Part shown: positions 1 to 12,741 of the stretch, piece after piece
How positions within the stretch are numbered: the stretch's first letter is position 1
Layout: the number at the start of each line of letters is the position of its first letter
NCBI GenBank assembly: GCA_002104935.1
Contig: MCGT01000005.1
Span: 434,001 to 498,000 of the forward strand
Origin: Hesseltinella vesiculosa
Lineage: Eukaryota > Mucoromycota > Mucoromycetes > Mucorales > Cunninghamellaceae
DNA length: 64,000 nucleotides
Reading direction: 5' to 3'
Notes under the pieces: model-generated
What the model saw: the letters and a program-made list of their open reading frames with translations, nothing else
What the model was told of the DNA's origin: nothing
Database searches by the model: none
Position numbers and translations under genes: made by a program

Positions 1-972
1 CAACATCTGATCCAGCAACAACAGCAACGCGAAGCCGCCGCCGCTACCGCTGCCTCCAATGGCTACCTGTCCCAAAGCGCCGTCCGTAGCACTGCCACTG
101 ACCCCCCCCAACCACTGCATGATACCCCGGCATCCAGCCATGCTCCTTCATCTACGCCAGCATCCGCCTCCTCTTCGCCGCCACCACCTCCTCTCCGTCC
201 AATGTCATTTACACGCCGTAGCCACCTCCCTTCCCTCAACGTTGCACGCTCCTGTGGCGATTTGGACTTCAAAATGAATGGCCAGAAGCACATCATCTCG
301 TGCGAGCCCGATGTCACGTTTATGCCCATCGCCGATGATTTGCCCACCGCTGCCAACGATGCCCAACTCGCCGACCTGTCAACCGTCACGGCCGCCGCCA
401 CCTCCACGGCCCACAAGAGCCGCCGACGCCACTTTTTGCTCATGAGTACCGACGGCACTTTTGACTACATGTACGAAGAGACCCCTGACCGGCAGAATCG
501 TGCCATAGCCAAAATGCTGGGCCCCATGATCGAAGACGGTGAAAAGCTCGCCAAGTATCTCATGGAACAAGAAGCCAATGTCCAAACCATTGCCCACCAA
601 CCCGGCTCCCCCATGGATGTCGACCGTCCCTCTGATGACAAGCCCACCCCCAACAAGGAGACCGATGATGGCCAGTCTCCCTCCAAAACGCCTTCTTCTC
701 CAGCCGTCTCACCCACAACCACCGATCCCGCCACTGATACCGGCAACGACGATGGTGCCAATAACGAGAACGCGCAAGACCCAATTCCTGATCCACCCAA
801 ACCTCGCCTTGTACGCCCACTGTCGGATCAAGAAAACAAAGTACGCGAAGCCAAGGAAAAAACCCTGTCCTATGCAGCTCGTTATTTTGCCGACCGAGAA
901 GCAAACAATGGCTTCTTCTCTTCCACCTTGCAAGACTATGACGACTGTACCATTATCCTTGTAGAAATCTAA
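1..972 (+). CDS. PP2C-like Ser/Thr phosphatase, C-terminal part (5' truncated)
   Basis: Reading frame 1 is open from the first base of the window to a TAA at 970-972, so this is the 3' part of a gene that begins to the left. A Gln/Ala/Pro-rich stretch is followed by LNVARSCGDLDFK, which matches the 'SRSxGDxxFK' motif of metal-dependent PP2C phosphatases. The last residues, DDCTIILVEI, match the closing strand of the PP2C fold, where the Asp helps bind metal. Between these motifs lies a roughly 110-residue Ser/Pro/Thr/Asp-rich low-complexity insert. PP2C enzymes remove phosphate from Ser/Thr using Mn/Mg. The substrate cannot be told from this fragment, and the N-terminal catalytic motifs are outside the window. 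The next gene starts about 870 bases downstream. Confidence 0.7.
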   Translation, partial: QHLIQQQQQREAAAATAASNGYLSQSAVRSTATDPPQPLHDTPASSHAPSSTPASASSSPPPPPLRPMSFTRRSHLPSLNVARSCGDLDFKMNGQKHIISCEPDVTFMPIADDLPTAANDAQLADLSTVTAAATSTAHKSRRRHFLLMSTDGTFDYMYEETPDRQNRAIAKMLGPMIEDGEKLAKYLMEQEANVQTIAHQPGSPMDVDRPSDDKPTPNKETDDGQSPSKTPSSPAVSPTTTDPATDTGNDDGANNENAQDPIPDPPKPRLVRPLSDQENKVREAKEKTLSYAARYFADREANNGFFSSTLQDYDDCTIILVEI

Positions 973-1843
973 ATCTACGCCCCCCCTTTTTTTTTCCTCT
1001 CCGCTTCATCCTCACATCATTCTAGCCACGTCTTTTCTTAGTATTTACTTTTCTAGCCACTTATATGATAGTCATGCTCTATTATTATTATTTTTCGATC
1101 TCCTTTGTCATTTGGTCAATACAGCATTTATCATATGGTTCCGCTCTTTTTTGACCACCGTCGATCCGGCCTGCCCTTTTATTTTTCATTTGATCAATTT
1201 CCCAGGCTCAAACCAGCTAGTCAAAGATCGAACGACACTTCAAAATGCAGATACGAGATACGTTGTTTTTTTGCGTGGGGGGGGCTACGTGCGGCGATTT
1301 AATTTGACCACCAAAATTGACTACCTTCATTTTGAAAAAAAAAAAAAAAAATTCAAATGCTGTACAGCTTGAGTGATTAGATCGATGTAAAATTTGCCAT
1401 GGGTGCAAAAATGCATGAATAGTTTTGGTACTGAAAAAACCAGGTCGATTGGTGATGGTCACCCGGCCAACTTTTGGTAGGTTTCGTTTTGACACTTCCG
1501 ATTCCTCCGCTAAAAAAATGAAAAAATTGGCCATTTTCGCCAGGGGACTCCCCAGGCAACCTGCCAAAAAAAACCACAGTGCAAAATTGCTCATCGTCAA
1601 TCCACCCCAAATTTTGCATACGAGTACAAAGTGATGGAAAATGACTATGATTTACATTACAACTCTCCCACAAAGGAGGGAAGGACCAGAAGGCTGGCGG
1701 GCACGCATTAATAAATGATTTAGCTTAGCAGTTCGCCCAAAAAAAAAACAATTCACGCTCAAGAAACCCGAGAGTTTTTTCGCTCCACCCCTTTTTTTTT
1801 GGTATTGACCGTTTACCTTTCAAAAGCCGGTGCGATAAAGAAG
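973..1843. other. Intergenic region holding repeat copy A
   Basis: There is no credible gene. The left part is the T-rich 3' flank of the phosphatase gene. About 1325-1630 is a copy of a dispersed repeat that recurs three more times in the window. The rest, with T and A tracts, is the presumed promoter and leader of the next gene. Confidence 0.6.
1325..1630 (-). repeat. Dispersed repeat, copy A
   Basis: This is the fullest copy of a roughly 300 bp element. Its strand is defined by the T tract at the 3' end, so on the plus strand it begins with an A run (about 1335-1351). Read on the minus strand it starts near TACTCGTATGCAAA, runs through GCCTGGGGAGTCCCCTGG and the ATCGACCTG block, and ends at a T run followed by CAAAATGAAG. 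The same ordered blocks occur at 33.65, 38.0 and 61.9 kb. No long protein is encoded in it. Confidence 0.75.
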
Positions 1844-2965
1844 ATGTTACAAGATGTACTAGGTGTGGATTACCCTGTGGATCTATGTATTCTGGTGTCA
1901 TACTTTATATTTATTGGCCTCCTACTTTGGCGAATCCGCTCAGTGTTTACAACAAACGAGCAAGATGCGACTATGCCATTTGCTGTGTTCGTGGGCCTGG
2001 CAGCGGCATCGTTTGTGGCAACTTGGTATTTTATGTTTGCTTACTTTGGCTACAGTTTTGGCATGTGGAGGCTTCAGATGGAGCTCCAACATGAGCCTTG
2101 GACGCTGAACATCATTTCCCATTGGCTGCATGACATTTCGTTGTTTGACGAAGCTTGGCGTACGGTGTCGACGGGTGACTGGCAGTGGCTCTGGAGCATA
2201 CAGATCTGTGCATTCACTGTGGCTGTATGGATGCCTCTGATGGCGCTGGAAGGCAGTCGCCATCGCATTCCTTACCTGTGGGTGTTTATGCTGCTGGGCC
2301 ATGTCGTGGCCATCTCCGTGTCGTCGTCCCTCTTTTTTGCCGCCTTGATCCTTGTCAGCCGATCATCTGCAACCCCACCTAAGCAACCAGAATCTTCCAT
2401 GCGACAGGTCACTGCCGTTGGTTTGTTGATAGTGACCTCGATGGCGGCCCTCAAGACGGTGGATGATGTGCGCCTCGTAGCACACGGTCCTGATTTCATG
2501 GCCCATCTGCTGCTGATGCATGGGCTGTCTCTGATCCCCTTGGTCTTGACGATCCTCGCTCCTCGACTGTTTGCTTTACCACGCTCGTATGGTGTGGTCC
2601 TGCTCTATATCCTTGTCGCTGCGGCCAACCTAGTGCTGATGAAACAGCAAGCTGCCCGCGCCATCCAAACCCTGCCGTCTGCCTCTGAGCCTGCCTTGGT
2701 TGCCATGGCACTGCGCACTTTGGCCGACACATTCCTCTTCCATCCAGCCCAATCCAGCATCAGCTCGGACGCTGCAGCCTTGTATTTCATCACAATTGCT
2801 TGGATCATGTACCGCCAATCATCCAAATCGTCGTCGCGCCTTTTCGTTCTAGTGTTTGCCCTGCTCACCTTCATCGCCTCGCCCACCGTCTCACTTCCTT
2901 TGTACCTTGCCTTGGATGAATATATCCACCTCCCTTCCTCGATCCTCAGCAAAAAGCGTCAATAA
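1844..2965 (+). CDS. Multi-pass membrane protein of unknown function
   Basis: A single-exon frame of 373 codons. I chose the ATG at 1844 because the frame upstream has no ATG and is T-rich leader. About nine to ten hydrophobic segments span the protein: one near residue 15 (ILVSYFIFIGLLLW), then segments around FVGLAAASFVATWYFMFAY, WLWSIQICAFTVAVWMPLM, YLWVFMLLGHVVAISVS, several after residue 200, and YFITIAWIMY and LFVLVFALLTFIA near the end. A Ser-rich basic loop precedes the last spans. There is no signal peptide, catalytic motif or transporter signature that I recognise. It probably sits in an endomembrane or the plasma membrane. The gene is convergent with DPM1, about 125 bases away. Family unknown. 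Confidence 0.75.
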   Translation: MLQDVLGVDYPVDLCILVSYFIFIGLLLWRIRSVFTTNEQDATMPFAVFVGLAAASFVATWYFMFAYFGYSFGMWRLQMELQHEPWTLNIISHWLHDISLFDEAWRTVSTGDWQWLWSIQICAFTVAVWMPLMALEGSRHRIPYLWVFMLLGHVVAISVSSSLFFAALILVSRSSATPPKQPESSMRQVTAVGLLIVTSMAALKTVDDVRLVAHGPDFMAHLLLMHGLSLIPLVLTILAPRLFALPRSYGVVLLYILVAAANLVLMKQQAARAIQTLPSASEPALVAMALRTLADTFLFHPAQSSISSDAAALYFITIAWIMYRQSSKSSSRLFVLVFALLTFIASPTVSLPLYLALDEYIHLPSSILSKKRQ

Positions 2966-3089
2966 GGCACGTTGTCAAACATCATATATTTTTTTTAATT
3001 TTTTTTTTTTTTGGGGGGGGCGTTTCGTAACTAAAAGAGAAAAACATCAGGAGCAATAGCCAAAGGGGCTAAAAAAAAAAAAAAAAGCT

Positions 3090-4180
<1,091 letters not shown>

Positions 4181-6385
4181 TCACAAATAAAGAAATAAAA
4201 GAAGAAGAAGAAAAGAGAGTGAGGATGCAAGGAGGGGTAAAAAGGTAGGAGGTTCAAGAAGGAAAAAAAAAAAAAAAAAAAGGGTGGCATGTTCATTTTT
4301 TAGTTGCAAGTCCGAAAGCTCGCTGTAGAGCCATTCCCAGCATAAATGAACAATTGGGGGTCCAAAATGTCTTTCTACACCAAACTATATGGTCATCATC
4401 GAGTAGGCCAGTGCCCATTGAAAAAGAGCCCTGTGGTTTTATTTATGTTTTGTAGGAATAACTGCTTCCATTCTGACATGAGAGGATGGCCGACATCTTG
4501 GAACGAGCGGATTGGCTGGAGCAATGAAAGGTAAAGCGCTCCATCCAATGACAGGTGTCGGCGTGACCCTTTCAAGAAAAACGCGTGTCATTTGTTTACG
4601 TGCCTGGCGGCTTTCTTTGAAATGGACTCGCTCCTTTTGCAACCTTGGGTTAGGTTGGCATTTTTGAGAGTGTTTGGCGGTGTTTCTTTTTCTTCCTCGT
4701 GCCTTTTTCCGTTTTCAGTAGGACAGCACTGGCTTTGAATTAAGCTTGTTTGTCACTGGAACAAACAAAAAAGTGGTTTCGTTGACTTGATGGACCGGCA
4801 AGAAAAACACTGGCCACCCACTCAGGAAGCATGTGGCTGTGATGCCAAGCGCCCTGGAAAATGGATTTGGCTTTGGCATTTTCTTTTTTTCATGGTTCAA
4901 ATTCGAATTCTTTGGACCCTGCATAAGTGGCAACGAGAGGGCTTATCCAGCGTTGTGGGTTTGGAAACCCGTGAATGTGAATTTCACCTCACGCATTTAC
5001 AAGACCTCCATGACGCACGGCCATTTCTTATTCTTGAGCCGCGACCCCTTCCATTGGCACATTAGCGTATGAGCCTGTCTGATCTCTCTTTGAAATTGAT
5101 GTCAAGAATTAATGATGATGATGGTTTCCCACAGTCAGGCACAGTCGAGCATAGAGAAAACGTGGCTCGAGGCACTGATTTGTTTGAATGTGCCTCGGTA
5201 TTGTTACAGCAATTTTTTTTCCAACCCAGATCACGGCCAGCCCAGGCACCTGGATTGGATTCCACCTGCCATATTTGCCCGCATGGAATGAGATGAATAA
5301 AAAGTGTGGCGTGTGGGGTTACGCCGAGGAAACGACTTGTCATGGATGCGTCAGCAAATGTTTGTTTTTGGAAGAGGTAGGAGAGGTCCTTGATTGGGTA
5401 ACTAGTATGCTGATGTACAAAAAAAAGAGAGACAAAGGGGTACCTGATCATCCTCTGTATAAAAATAACCTTGTTGATCTGCGTACGACGTGGGACAGCG
5501 CGCAAGAGTGAACCTCTTTGCGATTGTTTGGATTATTTTGATTAAACCACGGAGAGTAATTGATCCATGATGTCTAGATTCAAAATCGACTTGCAGAAGC
5601 GATTTCATGTCTCCCCACTTATTTCGAGGAGCGTTGCACAAAGAGTTCAATGGAACACACGATGCCTGGCATCTTGCCAATTGTGGCCGACTCTTTCTTT
5701 TCCTTGATTTCAAGGGCGGTCCCTTTTTGTTCAAGACAAGATCAACAGACACCTTCTTTGGGAAAAAGAAAGAGTGAACAGAGTGGGGCAGTTGGATCTG
5801 TAAAAAAAATAAGTAAAAAAAGATAAAACGTGATGACGCCCAGCGGCTTTTTGACGGTCAGTGACGAAAGCAAGACTGTGTAACACCTCAGTGGCTGCAA
5901 GTTGCTTCCCAAACTCCATTCTTTCCTTTGGTACCTGTCCATGAGCCTCATGTTTCAAAGAACGGTGTTTTTTTTAAACATATCAGATATAAACAAAAAC
6001 ATGCACCCCACAAGGAGTGACCGAGAAAAAAAGGGGAGACACCTTGCAATGGGGCAAAAACGCTCGGGAGTGTTTATTTTCCTTTTTAAGAATGGATGGG
6101 TCAGATCTCCTTTTTTTGACTGATGCAGGACCGAGGTTTCTGTGTTCATTTTACTGGTCAAAGGGGAGCATCAATATAATTTCATCGAGTGACCATCTTG
6201 GCTCGTTTTTTCTCTTTTTTTGTTTCATGGTATCACAAGAATAAAAAACTTTACCTAGTCTGAGCCCAGCGTGCACCATACTTTTTTTTTTAGAAAAGCA
6301 CAAACGCCCATTTAAGCTTTTCTTTCTTTTTTTTTTTATTTTCTTCTCTTCCCTTTTTGATATTCTTTTTTTTTTTTTTGACAAC
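4181..6385. other. Gene-free intergenic region, 2.2 kb
   Basis: This lies between the 5' ends of DPM1 (minus) and the Kelch gene (plus). Open frames up to about 149 codons occur on both strands, but they overlap one another, carry runs of Lys or Phe from A/T homopolymers and match no family I know. I see no RNA gene. A small unspliced non-coding transcript cannot be excluded. Confidence 0.5.
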
Positions 6386-8475
6386 ATGAAATTTCCTGTA
6401 AAATGGAAATATCCCTTTGGGCTATTTTTCATCCAATTACTACAGCAGGCATCTGCCAATAATGAAGATCCTACCGCCAGCGGTAAGGAGCAAGTGACGT
6501 ATTGATGCTCCTTTTTATACTCACTTTTTTTTAAATATAGCATGCGGTCTTCTGGGACAGAAAGTATACTGTTACGGCGGTGGGTTCTATCAACAAGCAA
6601 TCAGCAACTTTACAATGCTCGACCTATCCACACTCAACTTCAACGCCCCAACTTTCCAATGGACCACCGTAACGCCCAACGTGACACTGCAGCCTAACCA
6701 ACAAATGCAAGTGATGAGCTTCAACAATAACCAGGGCATTATGTGGTATGGTGGCACTGGCTCACAGTCTGCCCCCTACAACCTCGTTGCCCCTATGATG
6801 ACTCTGGAAAACGACGGTCTCTCTCGCTTCACCAATCTCGATAGCCTACTGTTGGACCCTACCAGTTATACGTAATGAACCACGCACTTTAAAAAAAAAG
6901 ACGTTCCAGCTAATCCTGTGTTCTTGTTCTTTACTGAACAGGGCTGAATCCTCCTTGGTCGATATGCTCCCTCTTGGACGATCACAAATGTGGATCATTG
7001 GTGGTTTCTTGTAAGGCTTTGGCATTAAAACTCCGCACAATTGGGCTCATCCTTTTCCATAGCAACAAGTCCCTCGCCAATGCTACTTTGAACGCTCCCG
7101 CCAACATCACCAATGCCGACCGTTATCCAGCCTCCCCAATGATTCAAATATTTGATTATGTTGCTGTAAGTCTAGCACCAACCCCCACCCCCAACGAACA
7201 AAGCACTCATTATTTTTTTTTTGCATACAAGGCATCTTGGATTGCTCCCCCTGCCAACAGCAATGGCCTCAATGGCTATTCTCGATATTCGCACACATCC
7301 ACCTTGACCCAAGACGGCAGCGCCGTATATCTGCTCGGTGGTTGGCTCTTGAACTTGTATAACGCTAGCGATGCTCATTGGCTCATGAATGCGAACGAAA
7401 TCTGGGCTTATGACATGAAGAGCTATCAATGGAAAAACATCACGGCTACCAGCACCAGCAATGTCGAAGCTAGGTGGCATCACACTGCCATTGCCGGTAA
7501 GATACATCCTCTTTTAAAAAATGCCGCTTATGAACACCTCGTTGCTCATCCTTTTTTTTTTCTAGTCCCCAACACCACCTGGATTATATTGTATGGTGGC
7601 TACAGTATGGTTGGCTGGTCAGTCATTCCTCTTCAATCCAGTAAGTTACAGATAGCACGACACAACGGCGTGTCTCACCTCTCGACTTCTTTTTCCTCGC
7701 ATCTAGAAAATCAAACTCAGACTCTGATGATCTACGATTGGAGCGACAACTCCTACAAATTCCCCAACCTGACCAACCTGTACTATGGCCCTCCCGATTC
7801 CCAAGAAAACAGCGGTTTCCTTTATACCGACCCCTCGACCAAAAAGAACTATGCCGTCTACTTCTTAGGCAGCAGAAACCCTGCCGTTGGCAACCCCCTG
7901 ACCAGCATCTTAGATATCTCCATCCCTACGCAAATGACTTGGATCCTGAATGGCACTAGCTCATCATCCTCGTCTAGCCTTTCCGGCGGCGCCATTGCTG
8001 GCATTGCTGTGGGATCCATTGCTGGTGGTGTAAGTGATTCCTAAAAAAATATATATATATAACAAGACGAGGACCAACCATCCATTTTTTTTTTTTGCAG
8101 GCCATTGTATGTGGTGCCATCATTCTATTCCTTGTGCGCCGTAACAAGAAACGCTCAGATTTCAAGGTGCAAGCTTCGGACCCTCGTAACCAAGACTTTG
8201 CTGAAATGGAAATGGTTATGCCTGATCGTCCTACTAGCAACGAGTTCGATGATGTGGCTAGCTATACCAACCTGACATCTACCGCCGACTACCGCACCAA
8301 TCTCACCGGAACCACTGACCTCGATACTGCCACCACCCTCACCAACAACCACCTCGGCCCCGTCAAACCCGATGGCGGCGCTGACTACAGGATGGTCAAC
8401 GGCAAGTATGTCGAAAAACCCGTCAAGCCTTTCAGTGACGAAAGCAATTCCTGGAAACCCAGCGCCGACGAATAA
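6386..8475 (+). CDS. Membrane-anchored Kelch-repeat protein
   Basis: Eight exons: 6386-6482, 6541-6871, 6942-7010, 7063-7165, 7232-7496, 7566-7640, 7707-8029 and 8101-8475; 545 residues. The N terminus (MKFPVKWKYPFGLFFIQLLQQASA) looks like a signal peptide. The ectodomain shows Kelch-like blades with paired Gly and hydrophobic strands: VYCYGGGFY, IMWYGGTG, MWIIGGFF, AVYLLGGW, WIILYGGY and YAVYFLG, with many N-x-S/T glycosylation sites. A Ser-rich stalk leads to a Gly/Ala-rich transmembrane helix (about residues 407-433, GAIAGIAVGSIAGG then IVCGAIILFLV), a stop-transfer RRNKKR and an acidic/Thr-rich cytoplasmic tail of about 105 residues. This suggests a cell-surface or vacuolar type I protein that binds a ligand outside the cytosol; the ligand is unknown. 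Related proteins are common in Mucoromycota (recalled, not checked). Confidence 0.85.
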
Positions 8476-8619
8476 AAAAAAACCGACACCCTTCCCCCCT
8501 CCATCCCTTATGTATTTATTTTTCCTTTCACTTTCATAATTAAAATGTTTCCCCCCATCCTGTTACCATTTATCAAATACAAAGTAAAGTTGTCCGACAC
8601 CAATTTTATTTATGTCACC

Positions 8620-11600
8620 TCAACAAAAGCGACCGTCTAAGCTGTTCATCTCGGTGAACCGGGCCTCATTGTCTTTCAAAAGAGCGTAGAACCGTTGAGG
8701 CAACGGGCAATCAACTCCGGCATCCAAATAAAACACATATTCCTTACACGAGGGGCTAGAAATGACGTCATCTACGAAAATGAAAAAAAACAGACTAAGC
8801 TTGCTTGTTATCAGAAGGGGCCGTGCTTACAATCATTTTTGAAGAGCTGGAACACTGTGGCCCGTTCATCCCCTTCTTGTACCCTGACTTGTGATTCCTT
8901 TAGTAACCGATCCACTAGATCATTTTGACCTGGAAGCTGATGAAAAAAAAAAAATGCACGTCAGCACTTCTGTATCTTATTTTTTTGGTGCTAGTCTTAC
9001 TTTGCGCAGCAGAGAAATAGCATTACACAGCAACAACTCTTCCTTTTTGATTTTGGCAATGATAGCATCAAAAACACATTGGCCATTTCTATCCAATAAA
9101 ATAAAATCAGCTCCACCGAGGAAATCCATTGCTTTTCATTACCGAAGCGCATCCCACGGGTAATTGCAAAGTTCCTGACCTAGCTGTTGAACACCCACTA
9201 CAACCGATCGCACATACTTCACAACTGGATGGCTAAGCAGGGTGTCATAAACAATCAAGCCAAGTGTAGGTAACAACCTAAAAATAGATTTCATAGACCC
9301 AAATGTCAGGTTCAGCACTGGCGAATTGGATCAAAAGGAAACACATCGACTTACATGCCAAACAATTCATTCGCCGTCAGGGATTCCAAATAATGCAAAG
9401 CCTTCTCCCCTTCTGCATTCAAATCAAACAACGATCTTTGCTTGGCAGCTGGGACTCTTTTTGCCCACTAAAAAAAGGGGGGGTTGACAAAAGAGTACTC
9501 CAGACATTCATTCATTCATTCCTCGGGGTAGTTACCTTCCAAAGATCTTGCCAGATATTATGGGGGTCGGCCATTCGGGCACTAAGATAACCTTGGGCAT
9601 CGTCTTGGTCATCATCGACGACCCAATCTTTGGGTGAATGCCATCGCACGAAATCCTCCAGCACGCCTGTCGGGTTGGCTGCTTTGAACGCTTGCATATC
9701 TGAATATAAAAATTTCTCCGTGAGCCTCCTGTGAGCCTCCGGGAAGCTTTTTTTTTTGTATTTCATCACACAAACCTGAATAGAGATGGGCCGATTGCAA
9801 CCGTGCTCGTAATTGGGTCGCCGAAAGAGAATTGCCCATTTTTTCAAACACGTCGGCTTGTTGTTGAATCATATCTTCAGTCATGAAACCAGGATTCTAA
9901 AAAAAAAAAGAGTTAGTCTCTGCAGCTTCGCTTTTTTTTTGTCCTTGCCTGTGTCATGGGGACCCACATGGGTGATTTGTCTAATAGGGCGAGAGAGGGA
10001 TGCTCTTCCAGTCGGCCCTCAAAAGCATTGGGATCTATTAGCGCAGCGCCCTTGTCCGTCTCGGTCCATTCCAGAAAACCGTCGCCATCCTCATCGTCTT
10101 CGTCTTGGTCGTCCACTGGAGGCAGAGGTTCAAACTCAGCACTGGGCGACAATCGTACAAAAGATTCTTGCATGGCATGCGCCATATCAGAGGCTTCGGT
10201 CATGGACGAAGAGCATGAGCGCGTCGGATCCTTGCCTGTGTCGGGCTGTTGACTGGGTGCTGATGGATGGATCCCTTGCGCCAGCACCGTCGTTTTTTCC
10301 ATGTCATCCACCGAGTCAAAAAAGTAGTCACCATCGCTCATATCCGAGGGATCGTCACTCGAAGGCTTTTGGATCTGCTCAATCTAAAAGGAGAAAAATA
10401 AATGAATCTGATTCTTGGCCACATGGACGAAAATTGGCCGCTTTTTTTTTTACCTCGGGTTGATCGTCTCCTTCGATTAGCTGTTCCAAAAAGCCGTTCA
10501 GTTTGTCAAAGGCGGAGGCTCGTTTTGCTTGTTTGGATGAAAGGGTTGGGTATTTGGGTGAGGGTGGAAGGTCATTCATATTCTGACGTCGTTGAAGGAT
10601 ACAGCAATTGATCATGTTGAGTTTTTGGTGGAGCTGCTCACATAAAAAAAAATAAAAAAAGGCGTCAGACTGGGTGACCAAGGTTCCTGCTTCCTGTCAA
10701 TTACCAAACTGAAGCGCAAGTCAATGCCAAGGATGTTGCCGTTGCTCGATGTGGGAGTCGATTGTTGTTGGTCGTAGAGGTTAGAGGCGATATTGGGCAA
10801 CGGAATCAGATGTTCCCAATGCCACCGCACACGGCGCATGACATCGGTCCAGACAAGACGTAGCAAAGACACGAGCGAGGCGGGGGTGCTGAGACGGCTG
10901 GCTTGGTTGGCCTGGCTGATCAGATCCAGACACAGCACAAGCATGTTCCAAAGAAAAGACAACGGCGGTACCGTGTTGCCATGTTTGAAACGCATGCCCA
11001 AGGCCGACGTGGTATACAAAAGGAGGTCGTCATGATTGGTGGGATGAGTGCCGTTGGTTGGCAGGTCGTCCGTGTCATTATGGAACAACACATGCAGGGC
11101 GTGATCGATTTGCTCGGGTTTGAAGATCGAGGCAGGGTTGGCTGGCGGGCCAGGTGGAGGGCGGCGAGGTTGGCCCATGGCATGGTAGAGTAGCTGGCGC
11201 ATCAAACCCGGGTCATCGTGGTAGGCGTCGGTTTGTTGCGGTGATGAGCGTGGCCGGTGGGTGGTCACAGCCCATTCGTCGGCGCGGTTGTCGCTATCAA
11301 AGGGGGCCAAGTAGTCGGCATTGCCGGGGTCACGGACCCATGCGTACACAGCCTGATCCACCAGTGACGATAAGAACGCGCGCTGCTGTGGTGCAGGGGC
11401 AAATTCACGCGTGAGTTCCCAAAACGAGGCAGTCAGGGCGTCCATGTTGCTGTGCACGGCATCGTCGATCAAAGTGGTATCACGCCCCAATGGAAACACC
11501 GCGGCGAGGGCCATGGATCGTAAAGGGTCGTTGTAAGAACCAAAGGGGAGTCGAGGTAGGTGGCTGCGGCTACGTGGTGGTGTTGGCGAGGCGTGATCAG

Positions 11601-12547
11601 CATTGGCTGGTTCGTCCCATTTTTTCCAGTCCTCGTCAAACGAATTTTTCAAATGATAGGTAAACACCGCGCCTTGCATGATCTTTTCCTTTTCTCGTGT
11701 TGACAGTGGATTCAGACCTACAGCGATCAAAGAAGGTTTGGTGTTGGTCGCCATGGTGACTTTTTTTTTCCTTGGGCTTACCGTTATCTAAGCGAGTGGT
11801 ATCGACCTTTTGTCTGAAAATATCAGCCAGACCGTGCATGTGGCAATGGGGCGGAGAGGGTAAAATGGAGACCTGGAATTGCAATTGTAAATCCATGTCA
11901 GCGCTTTGGTCTGACATGAAGCCGTAATAGCAGCCAAGGCGGACCTGGCCAACTGGCACAAACACTGGGATCGTGCAGGTGACGGTATTGATGGCCAGCG
12001 AACAAGCCGACAGTAGGGTATTGGTTTGAGACACTGGCACCTGAGAGCGAGAAGACGAAAACAGTTTGGACCGAAGCGATTCGGACACGGGGACAAGGAT
12101 AAAGAACCGATCAAAACCCGTCCATCGATGCAATGGGTGGACAGTCTTTGGTTGAGGTTGGAAAGACGAGGAGGACTGCTGGGGGTGAGGCTGTTGCTGC
12201 AGGTATTGGTGATGCTGTAGCTGGGAATCGTTGCGATCAAACCGGTGGAAATCGTGTAATGAATAGGCAGCCATGTCATGTGAGGCGGTGGTATCAGGTG
12301 TATTTGACGGTGGTAAGCAGTAGTACGACAGCTTGTACATGTCGTCACCAACGCAAATGGTTTCTTGTCGTACATAATCATCGCCTGGGCTGGATGGGTT
12401 TGGCTGGTCGAATCGTTGATCCTTGACTCCCCAGGACAACAGGACTTCCTCAATGGCGGTCACCAGACGCTCGACATTGGACACCGAGGTATAATCGACA
12501 AATTCAAATAACTCTTCACTCACACTAGGCTCTAGATTGGCATCCAT
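8620..12547 (-). CDS. RAB3GAP1: Rab3 GTPase-activating protein, catalytic subunit
   Basis: Eleven exons on the minus strand: 12547-11782, 11717-10705, 10633-10454, 10383-9949, 9896-9776, 9699-9536, 9467-9355, 9277-9143, 9088-9001, 8936-8831 and 8771-8620; 1,090 residues. Landmarks follow human RAB3GAP1 in order: DYTSVSNVERLVTAIEEVL at the N terminus, LPFGSYNDPLRSMALA, LHQKLNMINCCI, FEGRLEEHPSLALL, MTEDMIQQQADVFEKMG, LRARLQSAHLYSDMQAFKAA, LEDFVRWHSPKDW, LSARMADPHNIW, and PLPQRFYALL near the end. The LRARLQS block lies where the catalytic arginine has been proposed. With its non-catalytic partner the complex acts on Rab3 as GAP and on Rab18 as GEF in lipid-droplet, ER and autophagy traffic. Intron 4 (9948-9897) has a GC donor. 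It shares a 194-base divergent promoter with HUT1. Confidence 0.93.
9897..9948 (-). other. GC-AG intron in RAB3GAP1
   Basis: Exon 4 ends ATGACACAG and the intron begins GCAAGG, has a GACTAACTC branch-like site and a T tract, and ends TTTAG. Removing it joins PMTQ to NPGFMTED, matching the conserved protein. No GT donor nearby keeps the frame. Confidence 0.8.
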
Positions 12548-12741
12548 AGAAGAGGATATTTGAAATAAAATAAAAAAAAAAAAAAAGAAAAGGCACCCGC
12601 TTTTTTTTTTCCTTTTTCCTCTTTTGAAGACGGAGTTTGAAACCGGCATCATACCCTTCAACGTGGCAAATGAAAAAAGGGGGAGTTCAGTTCTTTTTTC
12701 TTTTTCTTTTTTTCTTTGACTCCATCTACAAACGACGTCTA
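12548..12741. promoter_or_regulatory. Divergent promoter, RAB3GAP1 / HUT1
   Basis: Only 194 bases separate the two start codons, on opposite strands. The interval is dominated by A and T homopolymers and must hold both leaders and core promoters. No specific factor site is recognised. Confidence 0.5.

Noticed and set aside
62..458. Minus-strand frame opposite the phosphatase fragment
   Set aside because: Composition is a mirror of Pro/Ala/Ser-rich coding DNA (Gly/Val/Arg-rich); no motif.
1425..1634. 69-codon frame in repeat copy A, with a related frame in copy D
   Set aside because: The shared peptide (PTFGRFRFDT-like) reflects DNA similarity of the repeat; the frame is not kept in copies B and C.
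4181..6385. Open frames of 60-149 codons in the 2.2 kb gap
   Set aside because: They overlap on both strands, include homopolymer-coded Lys and Phe runs, and match no family.
12637..12741. N-terminal extension of the HUT1-type transporter
   Set aside because: It would add a Lys/Phe-rich leader made by homopolymers; family members start near the ATG at 12742.
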